This document shows, in pieces, positions 13,200 through 23,389 of a DNA stretch of 64,000 bases. The DNA is from Macrotrachela quadricornifera (taxonomy: Eukaryota > Rotifera > Eurotatoria > Philodinida > Philodinidae). The stretch lies in NCBI GenBank assembly GCA_022393335.1, contig JAJEKB010021384.1:1518209-1582208 (forward strand). The letters are read 5' to 3'. The position numbers and the translations under genes were made by a program. Position 1 is the first letter of the stretch; each line of letters opens with the position of its first letter. The notes beneath the pieces are model-generated. The model searched no databases. It saw nothing but the letters and a program-made list of their open reading frames with translations, and was not told the origin of the DNA.

Positions 13200-13740
13200 A
13201 ATGTGCATGTCTACTGAGAAGTATTTATCTTCAAGTGAGTATAATGGCTGATCACGTGTTATAAAAAAAAAAAAACTTTCTTGTCCTTTGACAAATATTT
13301 ACTTCAATACAGAACGCAAAAGTTTGATGTGAAAGATAGAATACAAATATTTGTTAAGCTATTCTGAAAAGAAAAAGTGTCCCACTAAACCCTTTCTAAT
13401 AAGAAAAGAGTTTTGTAGTATTGTACAAACCTAAAAAATGGTTTTGAATTGGTTACAAATCACGAAACCTTTTTCTTTGTTAATCCTCGGATGTTCAAGC
13501 TAATTTTTGGAGATAATATGTATTCGTATTCTATGATTTTGATTGCTGCATCGATATTTTTGTCAAAATTAGATTATTTTCCTCTTTAGTCTTGTAAAAT
13601 AATTATTAGAATTATAGTTTTCCTTCATTTAGAACCGTTAATACAAAAAATTCGCTGAACAGAGTGCTCATCACAAATCGATTTTAAACACTGACACGAT
13701 TTATTTCGAATTTTTCTATCTTTAGAGCAGAATAATCGAC
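13200..13740. other. upstream region of the F-box/LRR gene, partly duplicated at 48.7-48.9 kb
   Basis: The first about 330 bases upstream of the F-box/LRR start match 48641-48940 with few differences, including the run around TGATCACGTGTTATAAAA. The remainder up to the piggyBac copy has no visible gene. The shared part probably holds the promoter. Confidence 0.55.
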
Positions 13741-13744
13741 AATG

Positions 13745-15519
13745 GCCAATGTATTTTCGATATCCTTATGTAAAGATCTACAAGTTTTCGACCAGAGATC
13801 AAGGAGTCGAGCGGTTAGACTTTTTCCTATTTCTTCAAAGAATAAGCGATGTTTATGTGTTTTATTGTTATTCTAATGAGGATTTTTTTTTCGTTCCATA
13901 TGATCAGAGGCTTTATAGCAACAATGTCTGTCATACGTTAAAAGACGCATAGTGACCATCACTTTGTGTTTCTTCCGACGGAGTATTAACGACACATTTG
14001 GTTTTGTTATATTCTAAAATGATGATTGATGTTCCATTTTTCGAATTCACTTTGTTGTCATGACGTTCGGAAGAAAGCAACAAGACAGGTTTATTTCTTT
14101 TTCGGACATATGAAATTAGAATCAGATTATCCTGAAGAGCAAATATCGAAGAACTGATTTGACGACTTATGCTCAACAGAAATTCCATGGGCATGTCAGT
14201 TTTATTCTTTCTTAATGCTGCAATTAAAATAAGTTTCTTAGTTTGTAGTTGTTTCGCTAATAGAATACTTGTCAAGAAATTATCCACTATTATGTTCCTG
14301 TAAGAACTATATATTAGTTTCGTCAACTCTAAAAACATTTTGACACCTATATCTTTTTATCTTTCTTGGCGAGGTTATCGTCCAATATAAGGAATTATAT
14401 CGAATACATAACAATTCCTCGAAAGTCTCATCAAATGCTCAGCAATGGTAACATTATGATCCAGTAAATAATATTTTGTTAAGTTGTTTCGGAAGTCTGA
14501 CCAAATTTCATGAATAGCCGCAAATTTATTTGTTTGCTTTCTTTTGTCTCTTGTTGCTTTATCATTGAATTTTAGACAGAAAGCTATGATTTCGAACTGA
14601 TTGCGAGACATGGTAGTCCTAAATACTGGAGACTCTAGTAGACTCATGCTCCACAAGGCCTCTATGCTTTTTCTTGATTTTCCTAATAAATGGACTAGTA
14701 TTAAAAGCTCAATGAAACCTTTCAATTCAACCATTGTTATTCCTTCATACTTGTCATCAGAAGTGCCGTTTTCGTTTCTGTGAGCTTAGATATCACAATT
14801 ATATTACTACAAAACTCTATATTTTGCGAATAAGACAGAGTAGAAGTCAAAAACATATCGGATCTGGAATTATATGAGCTTTGAGTATATTTATCATTCA
14901 AATTCATTTGTTTTAAATCAATCTCTTCTTCATGTTCTGATGTTTGACTATCAACATTTTCTGTTTCTGAGTCATTTTCTGTGAAAGAAAAACTATCTTC
15001 ATCACTGACATCTTCAAACGAGTTGTCCTCCATAATCGTATATTGTGATATTGACGAAAACTACTGAGACAATCGCTTTATTCATCGTCTCGAAGGTACT
15101 GGACAAGAATGTTGAAAATAGATCAAATGTGACATCATGCACGAAAGGAATGCAAGAGAGAAAGGATATGCATGAGATGTAAAATAAACACGGAAGAAAA
15201 AATAGAAATGCATCAGAAGAGATCAGAAAGAGATAACGAGAAACGACGCGTGTCATCACTGAATATCAACGGAACGCAAAAGAAGAAAGGTGCATGATTG
15301 CTATACAGTACTTTTCACAATGACGCTGTAATAATAATAATATCAAAAGAAAAGAGAAGCATTATCATGACCTACTGAGAGAGATATATTCAAAAATAGT
15401 AAAAATACCGAGATATTTTGTTTTGAATGTCGATTTCGTATGCTAGGATCCAGATGAACCTCCCTTGGACGTCTGATCGTTAACGAAAAGCAAGTATAAG
15501 CAATAATCGCATGTCAATA
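13745..15519 (-). mobile_element. piggyBac-like element, decayed (copy 2)
   Basis: On the minus strand the transposase starts at 15033 with an acidic serine/glutamate-rich N-terminus and then shows piggyBac (DDE_Tnp_1_7) sequence: the LWSMSLLESPVFRTTMSRNQF block at 14680-14600 and the VDNFLTSILLAKQL block near 14290, which matches the family's second catalytic aspartate region. A C-terminal trace (EIGKSLTARLLDLW) lies near 13800. The frame is interrupted at about 14737, 14340-14375 and 13930. Compared with copy 1 it has lost about 100 bases between two TTTCTGTGA repeats. Its upstream end meets the mariner at 15520. It cannot make a working transposase. Confidence 0.82.
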
Positions 15520-16821
15520 CTTAGGTCTGACCAAAAGTTCGTGCACTGCTATTGGCAGTTTCTTAGACCAATTAACATGGGACTTATTTTTTTCATAAAT
15601 AAATAGTGGAAGGTCTTTCCTATAATGATATGTATAATAGCTCGTTTTTGAAGTTGGTCACAACATTTTTTTCAGATAAAATAGAATTCGACCGAAAAAA
15701 AATGGATAATGAATACAATCGATACTATATTAGAATTCGAACTATTTTGGGAATAGCTCCAAAGACAATCCACGAGGAACTAGCAACAGCTTTAGGACCT
15801 GATGTTCCAGCATATCGAACAGTTGCAAAGTGGGCCGAACGTTTCCGTGAAGGAAGAGAAGATGTTAATGATGATCCTCGATCCGGTCGTCCAGTTTCCG
15901 AACTTACAGATGAAAATATTGAACTGGTACGACAGGTTATTAGCAATGATCCACATTCAACTTATGATGATATTATAGCTGAGACATTTCTCTCTCACGG
16001 TACAATCGAACGAATTATCCACGATCATCTCAAGATGAGAAAAGTTACATCACATTGGATCCCCCATCAACTACCTGCTGAACAAAAGGAAGAGCGAGTT
16101 AAACTTTGTCGTGAAAATCTGGCCAAATTTCGTGCTGGTTCTTGGCGATTATGTGACATTATTACAGGCGATGAGACATGGATTTACCACAGACAAATTG
16201 GTCGCAAGTCAACAAATGCTAGCTGGATTGCCGAAGGTCAATCACCAGCAACTATAGTTCGTCGAGGCAGATTTGAACCAAAAAATTTATTCTGTATATT
16301 CTTTAAATCAAATAGTCCTGTTCTTGTACATGCTGTTGATAAAGGCGAGACTATTGATCATACTTATTATATTGAAAATTGTCTCAAGCCCATTGTTAAG
16401 GAAATATGGAAACAAAGAAGGTCAAATGGTACAAAAGGTATAAAACTGCTTTATGATAATGCTGGACCCCATCGCCATTCAGATGTTATTAACTATTTAA
16501 CAGAAGAAGGTATCAATATAATGCCGCATCCACCATATTCATCTGACCTTTCACCATGTGATTATTGGTTAAACGATTATATCAAGAACCGTTTAACTGA
16601 TCAACCAGATGAAAAATCTTTGGCTCACGCGGTTTCCAAGATAGTAAAAAAAATTTCAGAAGAAGAGTTTAAAAAAACCTTTGACAAATTGTTGGAAAGA
16701 ATGGAACTTTGCATAAATAATCACGGTGACTACTTTGAACATTTAATGAAATAAAATTAGAACTTTCTCTTTATCTTCATATTTTTTTCTATTGATGCAC
16801 GAACTTTTGGTCAGACCTAAG
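15520..16821 (+). mobile_element. complete mariner element, 1302 bases
   Basis: Perfect inverted ends of 26 bases (starting CTTAGGTCTGACCAAAAG) lie at 15520-15545 and 16796-16821 and are flanked by a TA duplication at 15518-15519 and 16822-16823. The element holds one intact transposase gene. Identical ends and an open reading frame point to a recent insertion. Confidence 0.96.
15702..16754 (+). CDS. mariner transposase, intact
   Basis: 350 codons from the ATG at 15702. The frame is open from 15606, but a start there would add 32 residues that mariner proteins lack, so I prefer 15702. The N-terminal paired helix-turn-helix part has the RTVAKWAERFREGREDV and DDPRSGRP blocks, and WIPHQL is the usual linker motif. 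The catalytic D,D34D triad is seen in GDETWIYH, LLYDNAGPHRH and PYSSDLSPCDYW. The protein should cut and paste its own element at TA sites in the nucleus. No stops or shifts were seen. It differs clearly from the other mariner transposase at 49839, so two families are present. Confidence 0.95.
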   Translation: MDNEYNRYYIRIRTILGIAPKTIHEELATALGPDVPAYRTVAKWAERFREGREDVNDDPRSGRPVSELTDENIELVRQVISNDPHSTYDDIIAETFLSHGTIERIIHDHLKMRKVTSHWIPHQLPAEQKEERVKLCRENLAKFRAGSWRLCDIITGDETWIYHRQIGRKSTNASWIAEGQSPATIVRRGRFEPKNLFCIFFKSNSPVLVHAVDKGETIDHTYYIENCLKPIVKEIWKQRRSNGTKGIKLLYDNAGPHRHSDVINYLTEEGINIMPHPPYSSDLSPCDYWLNDYIKNRLTDQPDEKSLAHAVSKIVKKISEEEFKKTFDKLLERMELCINNHGDYFEHLMK

Positions 16822-16823
16822 TA

Positions 16824-17076
16824 ATTTAAATATATTGTTGTTCTTCTTTAAGGTTATACAGTACATCTTGTAGTCATAAGACGATTTGATACTGGTTGTG
16901 TACCACCAAACCAAATACATACGAATAAAGATGGATTTGTTACACATGAAAAGCGTGTTGTTCTTTCATCTAACAGAGATGATCCCGAACGAAAAGTTGC
17001 ACATGTTTTCAAAAATAAAAATAAAAATTCTATTTACAAAAAGGAAAGGCTATTGAATTTAATAAATCTATTTTAA
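16824..17076 (+). pseudogene. orphan 3' exon, copy A of a duplicated unknown gene end
   Basis: After a pyrimidine-rich TTCTTCTTTAAG acceptor near 16851, an open frame encodes GYTVHLVVIRRFDTG and about 60 more residues up to a TAA near 17075. It resembles copy B about 960 bases away in residue pattern (GYxVHLV, RFxT, APP/VPPxQ, DDPxxKV). No matching upstream exons were found; the mariner lies directly before it. The family is unknown. Confidence 0.45.
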
Positions 17077-17811
17077 TTTAGTTTGAATCCATTTTATTAT
17101 AAGAAAAATTTTTTTTCTGTTTTAATTAAATTTCAATTGTAATGTTAGGTTAACAAAATATGTTATGCATATATATAGTCTCTCATTAGAAATGAATACG
17201 CAACATAGAGAATTTATAATAGAAATCTCATATATATTTTCAGCATTTAAAAAATACATATTATTTGAAAAAAGATATAAACTTATTTCTCATTTTATAT
17301 TTTGCATAAAAGAGATCGTTATTTAATAATCGACATGTTCATATCCCTACCGTTCTGTTTTCTTTGGTATAGTTTGTTATCCATGTATATAAAATACATA
17401 TTTCGAATGAATAGTTTTCTATACCTCGTACTTCGATTAAATCTACATATATAAAACTTAAGAATTAAATTGAATTAATGAATCTTTTAGGTATAAATAA
17501 ATTATATTTTCATGATAAATTCAGTTTCAACGATTAATTAGTGTCTTTTATTTTCTATAAATCGAAGAAAATATTTGTTAAGAAAGACGTGGTTATATAT
17601 CACACCATATAATCATATATTCACCTGAGAAAAAATATAGTCGCTATTAATCTTTTTCAACTATTAATAAAAAAAAACTAATGTCTTTATCTGATCAAGA
17701 TTTATCAAAAAAATATTGACAAACCTCTAGAATATGTTCAAAAACAATTAGAAAGTCATAGTAATCAATTATTTTTATCTTATCTATCTTTATATTATTA
17801 CTCTTTAAGGT

Positions 17812-18019
17812 TATGCTGTACATCTTGTTCACACAGGTCGATTTGTTACTGATAGTGCACCACCCAAACAATTAAATTTAGAAGAACCAACTAAACGTAC
17901 TATTGTTACATTTGATGAAAATGATCCTGATAACAAAGTTACATATATTAGACAAAATCAGTATCGAAATTATAATATTAGATTAATAAACATGGATTTT
18001 GTCTTTGATTTTGAATAAT
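17812..18019 (+). pseudogene. orphan 3' exon, copy B of a duplicated unknown gene end
   Basis: A TTACTCTTTAAG acceptor is followed by an open frame starting GYAVHLVHTGRFVTD with FDENDPDNKVTYIR, stopping at TAA near 18016. Its similarity to copy A at the protein level and at the splice acceptor suggests a tandem duplication of the last exon or of a short gene. Whether either is expressed is unknown. The roughly 700 bases between the copies hold no visible exon. Confidence 0.45.
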
Positions 18020-18463
18020 AATTTTGATTTGATTGACGTATGAAGAATGAGATGTGTAAGATGTCGAGAAGCAATGTCATCTGTAAGTTTCGTGGTCTTT
18101 AGAGTATACAACAAGTTTTATCGCAAACGAACATTTTCTTCTGAAGATAAAGCGATTGCAAGAAATATTCGTATTGTATAGTACAGTCAGAAAATCCAGT
18201 TTTCTTGAAAATTGATTATCTTGAGAGAAAAACATTCGTTGGCACTGAAACTTATAGTATATTTTAAGGATAATGAGGTCTACATTTAATAAATATTTCA
18301 GTACGAAATTCTTTCAATTACAAGAGGATATTGCTGATGGATGAATTAGCAATTCCGAAAATCTCCCGTTTCTCCCTTGATTTTCGAAGTTTCAAATAGA
18401 ACATACACTGAGATACAGATAAATTCCTATAATGTATTCTCGTTATATCAACCACACCGCGAT

Positions 18464-18472
18464 GCTTAAATA
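18464..18472. repeat. 9-base target-site duplication, left copy
   Basis: GCTTAAATA directly before the left inverted end; the same nine bases follow the right end at 34909-34917. A 9-base duplication is typical of Mutator-like elements. Confidence 0.85.
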
Positions 18473-18516
18473 GGTTTACATGATTTACTGCCGTAGGATT
18501 TACTGCCGTGTAAACA
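18473..18516 (+). repeat. left inverted end of the giant element
   Basis: Starts GGTTTACATGATTTACTGCC and carries the 14-base GGATTTACTGCCGT motif plus a near copy before it. Its reverse complement is found at 34867-34908 with a few mismatches and a 2-base gap. Confidence 0.88.
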
Positions 18517-18604
18517 TTTATTTACAAATAGATTTTCTGTTATAATAAATTATATGATTAAGTTAGATAAATGTAATGATCACAATAGAATTTTTTTTTT
18601 ATTT

Positions 18605-19370
18605 ACTATGTCAAAAGTTTATTTTTCATCTCAAAGGTTCGTGAAAATCTATTAAAAATTAACTGTAGTTCGTAATGAACGTTAAAATCAAAAATAGTTA
18701 TTCTATGACAAAGGTTTACTTTCCTTCTCAAAGGTTTGTAAAAGTGGCTTCATTTCTAACTATAGTTCGTGATAAGCTATATGAATAAAAAAAACACTTA
18801 ATCTATGTCAAAAATTTAGTTTTCATATCAAACGTTTGTAAAAGTAAGCTTGATTTATAACTATAGTTCGTAATGAACGTTGTAAACAAAAAATATCTAT
18901 TGTATGTCAAAGATTTATTTTCTATATCAAATGTTTGTAAAAGTGCATTGAATTTTAACTATAGTTCGTAATGAATTTTATAAATTTGAATAAAAAATTT
19001 ATTTTATGTCAAAGGTTTATTTCTCGTGCCAAACGTTCGTAGAAATCTATTAGAATGTAACTATTGTTCGTAATCAGCTTTATAAATAGAAAAACACTTA
19101 TTCTATGTCAAAGATTTACTTTCCATGTCAAACGTTTGTAAAAGTCGTTTGGTTTCTAAGTATAGTTCGTAATGAATGCTGTAAACAAAAAATATCTATT
19201 CTATGTCCAAGATTTATTTTCTATATCAAATGTTTGTAAAAGTGTATTGAATTTTAACTATAGTTCGTAATGAGCTTTATGAATGAAGAAAACACTTAAT
19301 CGATGTCAAAAGTTTAGTTTTCATGTCAAACGTTTGTAAAAGTGCGTTGAAGTGTAACTATAGTTTATGT
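18605..19370. repeat. tandem repeats, 8 units of about 99 bases
   Basis: Units start near 18606, 18703, 18803, 18902, 19004, 19103, 19201 and 19301. Each has TATGTCAAAGGTTTA, then CAAACGTTTGTAAAAG and ACTATAGTTCGTAATGA. They diverge by scattered substitutions and small gaps. They sit just inside the left end of the giant element, where Mutator-like elements often carry repeated transposase-binding sites. Confidence 0.88.
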
Positions 19371-19995
19371 ATTTTTTTTAGTTTTGCTTAATAATGGAAT
19401 TTTTATTTATAATGTTTCTCAGATGTTTTGTTATTCAATATATTGAATCAAGCAATTTACAAGGTACGTAATTTCAGTAAATGGAATATTAGTACTGTAT
19501 TATATTACTCCTTTGTCTTAATGGTATTTTGTGATCATTAACTTATCTTAACTATAAATCATGTAACTTACTAATTTTCATTGATAATCATCAATTGTAT
19601 ACATTCGAGTTTTGCATTTTAAATTTTTAATATATTTTTTTATATACAAACTACTGATATGAAGATCGATAGTTATGTTTACGAGACGAAAGACAAGCGC
19701 GCCATTGATGAAATTGATTTGTTATTGCTAATTAGAAAATTCATAATACTGATGATCTAATATATTGAACTCTTTAACTTTACAAAAAAAATGTATAAAT
19801 GTACATTAAAAAGTATAAATAGAAGAGCAAGAAAAAGGAAATGATTGAAGCGAATAAAAGAAAAGCATAAAAGATAAGTGTGCTTTATGATTAAAGATTG
19901 TAAGAAATAAATTAGGAGTTTATTATTTTTTAACGAATAAAAGATTTGTATATTCATAAATAGAATATATATTATTTGAATGAAAAGAAAATAGT

Positions 19996-22462
19996 TTATT
20001 TTATTTTTTTCCAAGACAAGATAGTATTATTACATTCAGCATCTTTACATCGAATACTATATGTATAGTTTTTAGTATTTATCATGATAGCTACATTGTT
20101 ATGTCGATGATGATCTTTTTTCTTTGGACAGTATTTATAATGACCTGCTATATTAAAAAATAATACATTTTTATTGTAAGTTCCTCTGATGCATGATTGT
20201 ATATAGCCTTGATGAGTTGGATCAGATGTAATTATGTGTTCGACAAAAGTATTAAATATTTGAATGTCAGGTATAGATAAATCTAGTTTATTAATATTGT
20301 TTACATGTAATGAAGAAGAGACATTTTGATTTGTACTAGTATTTGTATCTAGATTAAGAAAAGATGAATGCTCTATGTGCTCATTAATTAATTTAATATT
20401 TATTAAATTTTGTGATATTGTAGCTGTTGAAATAGAAATGGGTGGAAAAGAAATAATAAATTTTTTATTTTGAAAATAAATTTGTGGTATTTGATGATTT
20501 TCAATTAAAGTAATTAAGGATTTTCTAAGAATATCATTACATGAATATTGTAGTGGAGTATCAAAAGGAAACATAATTGAAGGAATAAGAGGATTGTTTT
20601 TTCCATATTTTACACTATTAAATAAACGAAATTATTGGTTTTTTGAGTAAACATTTATATCAATAGCTGTAGTCCATTTATTTGTTGTACTTCGCACAAG
20701 TAAATATGAAATATCAGCAATTGAAACATAAATAATTGGTGATATACATGAAGTACAATGTTTCCGTAATATATTAACATAGGGACCTAAGATTTGAATT
20801 AAATTTGATGTTGTATATGGTTCTATTGGTGGATTGATATTAAACATCGTACATTTATGTTGAATAATTGATAATAGTAGAAAATGAATAATAGTTTTCA
20901 GAAAAATGCCAAGAGTTGATGTATTTTCAAATAAAACTGACGGTTTCGAGTGTATAAAATGATAGGATATCTTTTCATTTGTTGATCTAGCAAAAAGATT
21001 TAATCGATTAATTTAGAAATAAAAAAAATTTTAGATTAAAAATAATATTTTATAGGATAGTATTGCTAAATTTTTGAATAGAGTAAACAATAAATTTCAT
21101 ATCAATTGAAAGTTCGTCAAAAATAGAGTTTATTGATGAATAAATATTAAGAATCATGAAAACTTTCAGAAGTTTTATACTTTTTATGCGTTGGAAAAAT
21201 AAAATGTCAGTCATTCAAAAATAGAGTAAAATTTTTTTCTTAGGTATTTTTATATGATTCAATAAAGCTAGACGACCTCTATAAACTGTATTTATGAAAA
21301 CTTTTCTGAGTCCCTTTTTTGTGATAAAAAATTCAAAGAAATATTTGGAACATAAAAAATGTTTAAAAAGGTTATATTTTTGATATGGAAGGAGAATACT
21401 CGAAATTTCAATGAAATTAGGCTTTTTTGATTAGTTTTACTGTTGTTGATGTTTCAAAGTATACTCACTAAATACAGAGTAAAAAACTCTATCGAATGAG
21501 TATATCTTCAAGTATCTTACAGAAGGATACTAATTGAAACCAGCTGAATTTATCATAAAAAATACTTTTTTTTTCGTATAACAAATGTAAAAAATGCTCG
21601 TTTTTTCAGTTTATCATCTAAATAGTTTTCAGGAACTTCTTATACGACAGCTCTAACTAAAATTTTTTTCATGTATACTGTTTTGTAGAATTCGTCGAGC
21701 TTTATCAAATCACTTTAAAATATCTACGAAAAAGATTTCACTCTATTTTTGAATTAATGACATTTCATTTTTCCAATGCATAAAAAGTATGGAATTTCTG
21801 AAAGTTTTCATAATCCTTACTATTTATTTATCAATAAACTCCATTTTTGATGGTCTTTCATTTGATATAAAATTCATTATCTACTCTTTTTGAAATTTTA
21901 GCGATACCTACCTATCAAACTATTATTTCCAATCTAGTAGATGAATATTAATGAATAAAATTCTATTTTGAAGAGAGCGAGTGATAAAAAAGATTGTATG
22001 CTATGTTTTTTGAAAAATAAACATGATCACTTACGCTTGTAAAACTAAAAATTGTTTTAAAACCTTATTAGTATAAGTTTTCAATGTATCAATAGTATTA
22101 TTTGGAATATTTAGAAAATAATAAAGTATTTTAAGACAAGATATAGGACCAATATAATGATTTTCTATATCAAGATTTTTGTTAATGAAGTATTCGTAAT
22201 CAATATATGTTTTAACATGCTTGTGTGGAGGAATGGACTCATATAAAGTTCGATATGACATAGGACAATGTTGAAATAATGTTATTAGTTCTTCAATCGT
22301 AAGATAACAATACTGTCGAGACTTATTTTCTTTTTCTATACTTATGCAAATATCATTTGTTTCATTATGTTGATCTAATGATTGATTTTTTAAGTCAGAT
22401 AAATGATGAGTTATAATTTTATGTGGAAAAAGCGTTTTGATTAAATTTTGAATAAATGTCAT
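19996..22462 (-). pseudogene. PrimPol-like primase (archaeo-eukaryotic primase fold), one in-frame stop
   Basis: Two exons, 22462-22035 and 20986-19996, join in frame across an intron of 1048 bases (GTAAGT...TAG) to about 472 residues. Motifs occur in the order expected for PrimPol: the metal-binding DxE motif in KTYIDYEYF (exon 1), the SxH motif in EKISYHFIH just after the splice, and a third acidic motif in TAIDINVYSKNQ. The C-terminal zinc-binding pattern is YCPKKKDHHRHNN followed by IRCKDAEC. The frame is broken once, by TAA at 20632-20634, directly after SKNQ. PrimPols make primers and copy DNA. The gene lies in the giant element next to RPA-like and ATPase genes. The intron is filled by a large foldback sequence. 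Without the stop the protein would look complete. Confidence 0.8.
21045..21920. repeat. long inverted repeat (foldback element) inside the primase intron
   Basis: The first 180 or so bases (from about 21045, with GTTCGTCAAAAATAGAGTTT) match the reverse complement of the last 180 (to about 21920) at roughly 80 percent by eye. The similarity continues inward (AATAAAGCTAGACGACCTCT against AATAAAGCTCGACGAATTCT), giving arms of about 400 bases around a short centre near 21480. No protein is encoded. It is probably a foldback MITE that enlarged the intron; the outer TSD was not resolved. Confidence 0.8.
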
Positions 22463-22569
22463 GATGTACTTGTTATCATTATATAGTCATTAGATATTAT
22501 TTTGAAATGAAAATATTATTAGGCTCAAATAAATAAATATATATACATATATATATATATATGAAGCTT

Positions 22570-22720
22570 TGTTTTTCATATAAACTTGAAATAAAACAGA
22601 TAGATTAGTTAATGCAGGAGGTGACATTTCGATATATATTACATAGATATCATCATCAGACGAAACCCCAGACGCTGTACATAGAAATAGACATCTTAAG
22701 TTAATAATTAATTCTATCTG
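22570..22720 (-). other. possible exon, inverted partner of 22840-22990
   Basis: The minus strand encodes a stretch with SSDDDIYVIYIEMSPPALT then NLSVLFQ, followed by a GT. A similar stretch is encoded on the plus strand about 280 bases away. I do not recognise the family, and no neighbouring exons could be joined to it. Confidence 0.35.
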
Positions 22721-22839
22721 ATTATTCACTGATTTAATAAAATTGATTCATATTTTAAATGTGTTATACATTTCTTTGATCATACATTATATTAGTTTCT
22801 AATAGTTACTGGTTTTTATGTATGTGCAAGGTCTATAGT

Positions 22840-22990
22840 TTCATGTGATGATGATATCTGTGTAATAGATCTTGAAATATCACGTGGTGCTTTAACTAAT
22901 CTAGCTGTTTTGTTTCAATTTTATATCGTTTATACAATTGTTCGCCATATTCAATTCATTTTTCATATAGATTCATTATTTTTTAAGGTA
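22840..22990 (+). other. possible exon, inverted partner of 22570-22720
   Basis: The plus strand encodes CDDDICVIDLEISRGALT then NLAVLFQFY, alike in sequence to the minus-strand stretch at 22570-22720, and is followed by AAG|GTAAAA near 22989. This may be a short gene end copied in inverted orientation. Function unknown. Confidence 0.35.
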
Positions 22991-23389
22991 AAACAAAGTA
23001 TTGATTAGTTAGTCATTTAAAGAATATCAATATGAATTGTATTTGGGAAGTTTTGTGATGCTATAATTAAGAGAGTTTGCATTTAAATTTATATTGATTC
23101 AAAAAAAAAATATTTAGGATTTTATCGTTAGTTTAGATGATTTTTTAAAGGAATTTTATTTTCTTTTTGTTTTAAAAATACATTTCAGATTAGTTTTATT
23201 TATGATATTGAAATATAATTGATATACTAATTTAAACACTTTTGAAAGAAATGAAAAACAGTTTGTAGATTTTGTTTTGATTAAAATAATGTCAAACTAA
23301 AAAATTAATTATTAAGACATGATTAGATATATTGTGCGTTTTTTAGAGTTAGAGAAGAGGTGACGATTAGCAAGCTTCATGTATTAGAA

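Noticed and set aside
18605..19370. CRISPR-like array
   Set aside because: The repeated unit is the whole 99 bases with scattered changes, not identical short repeats with unique spacers, and the genome is eukaryotic.
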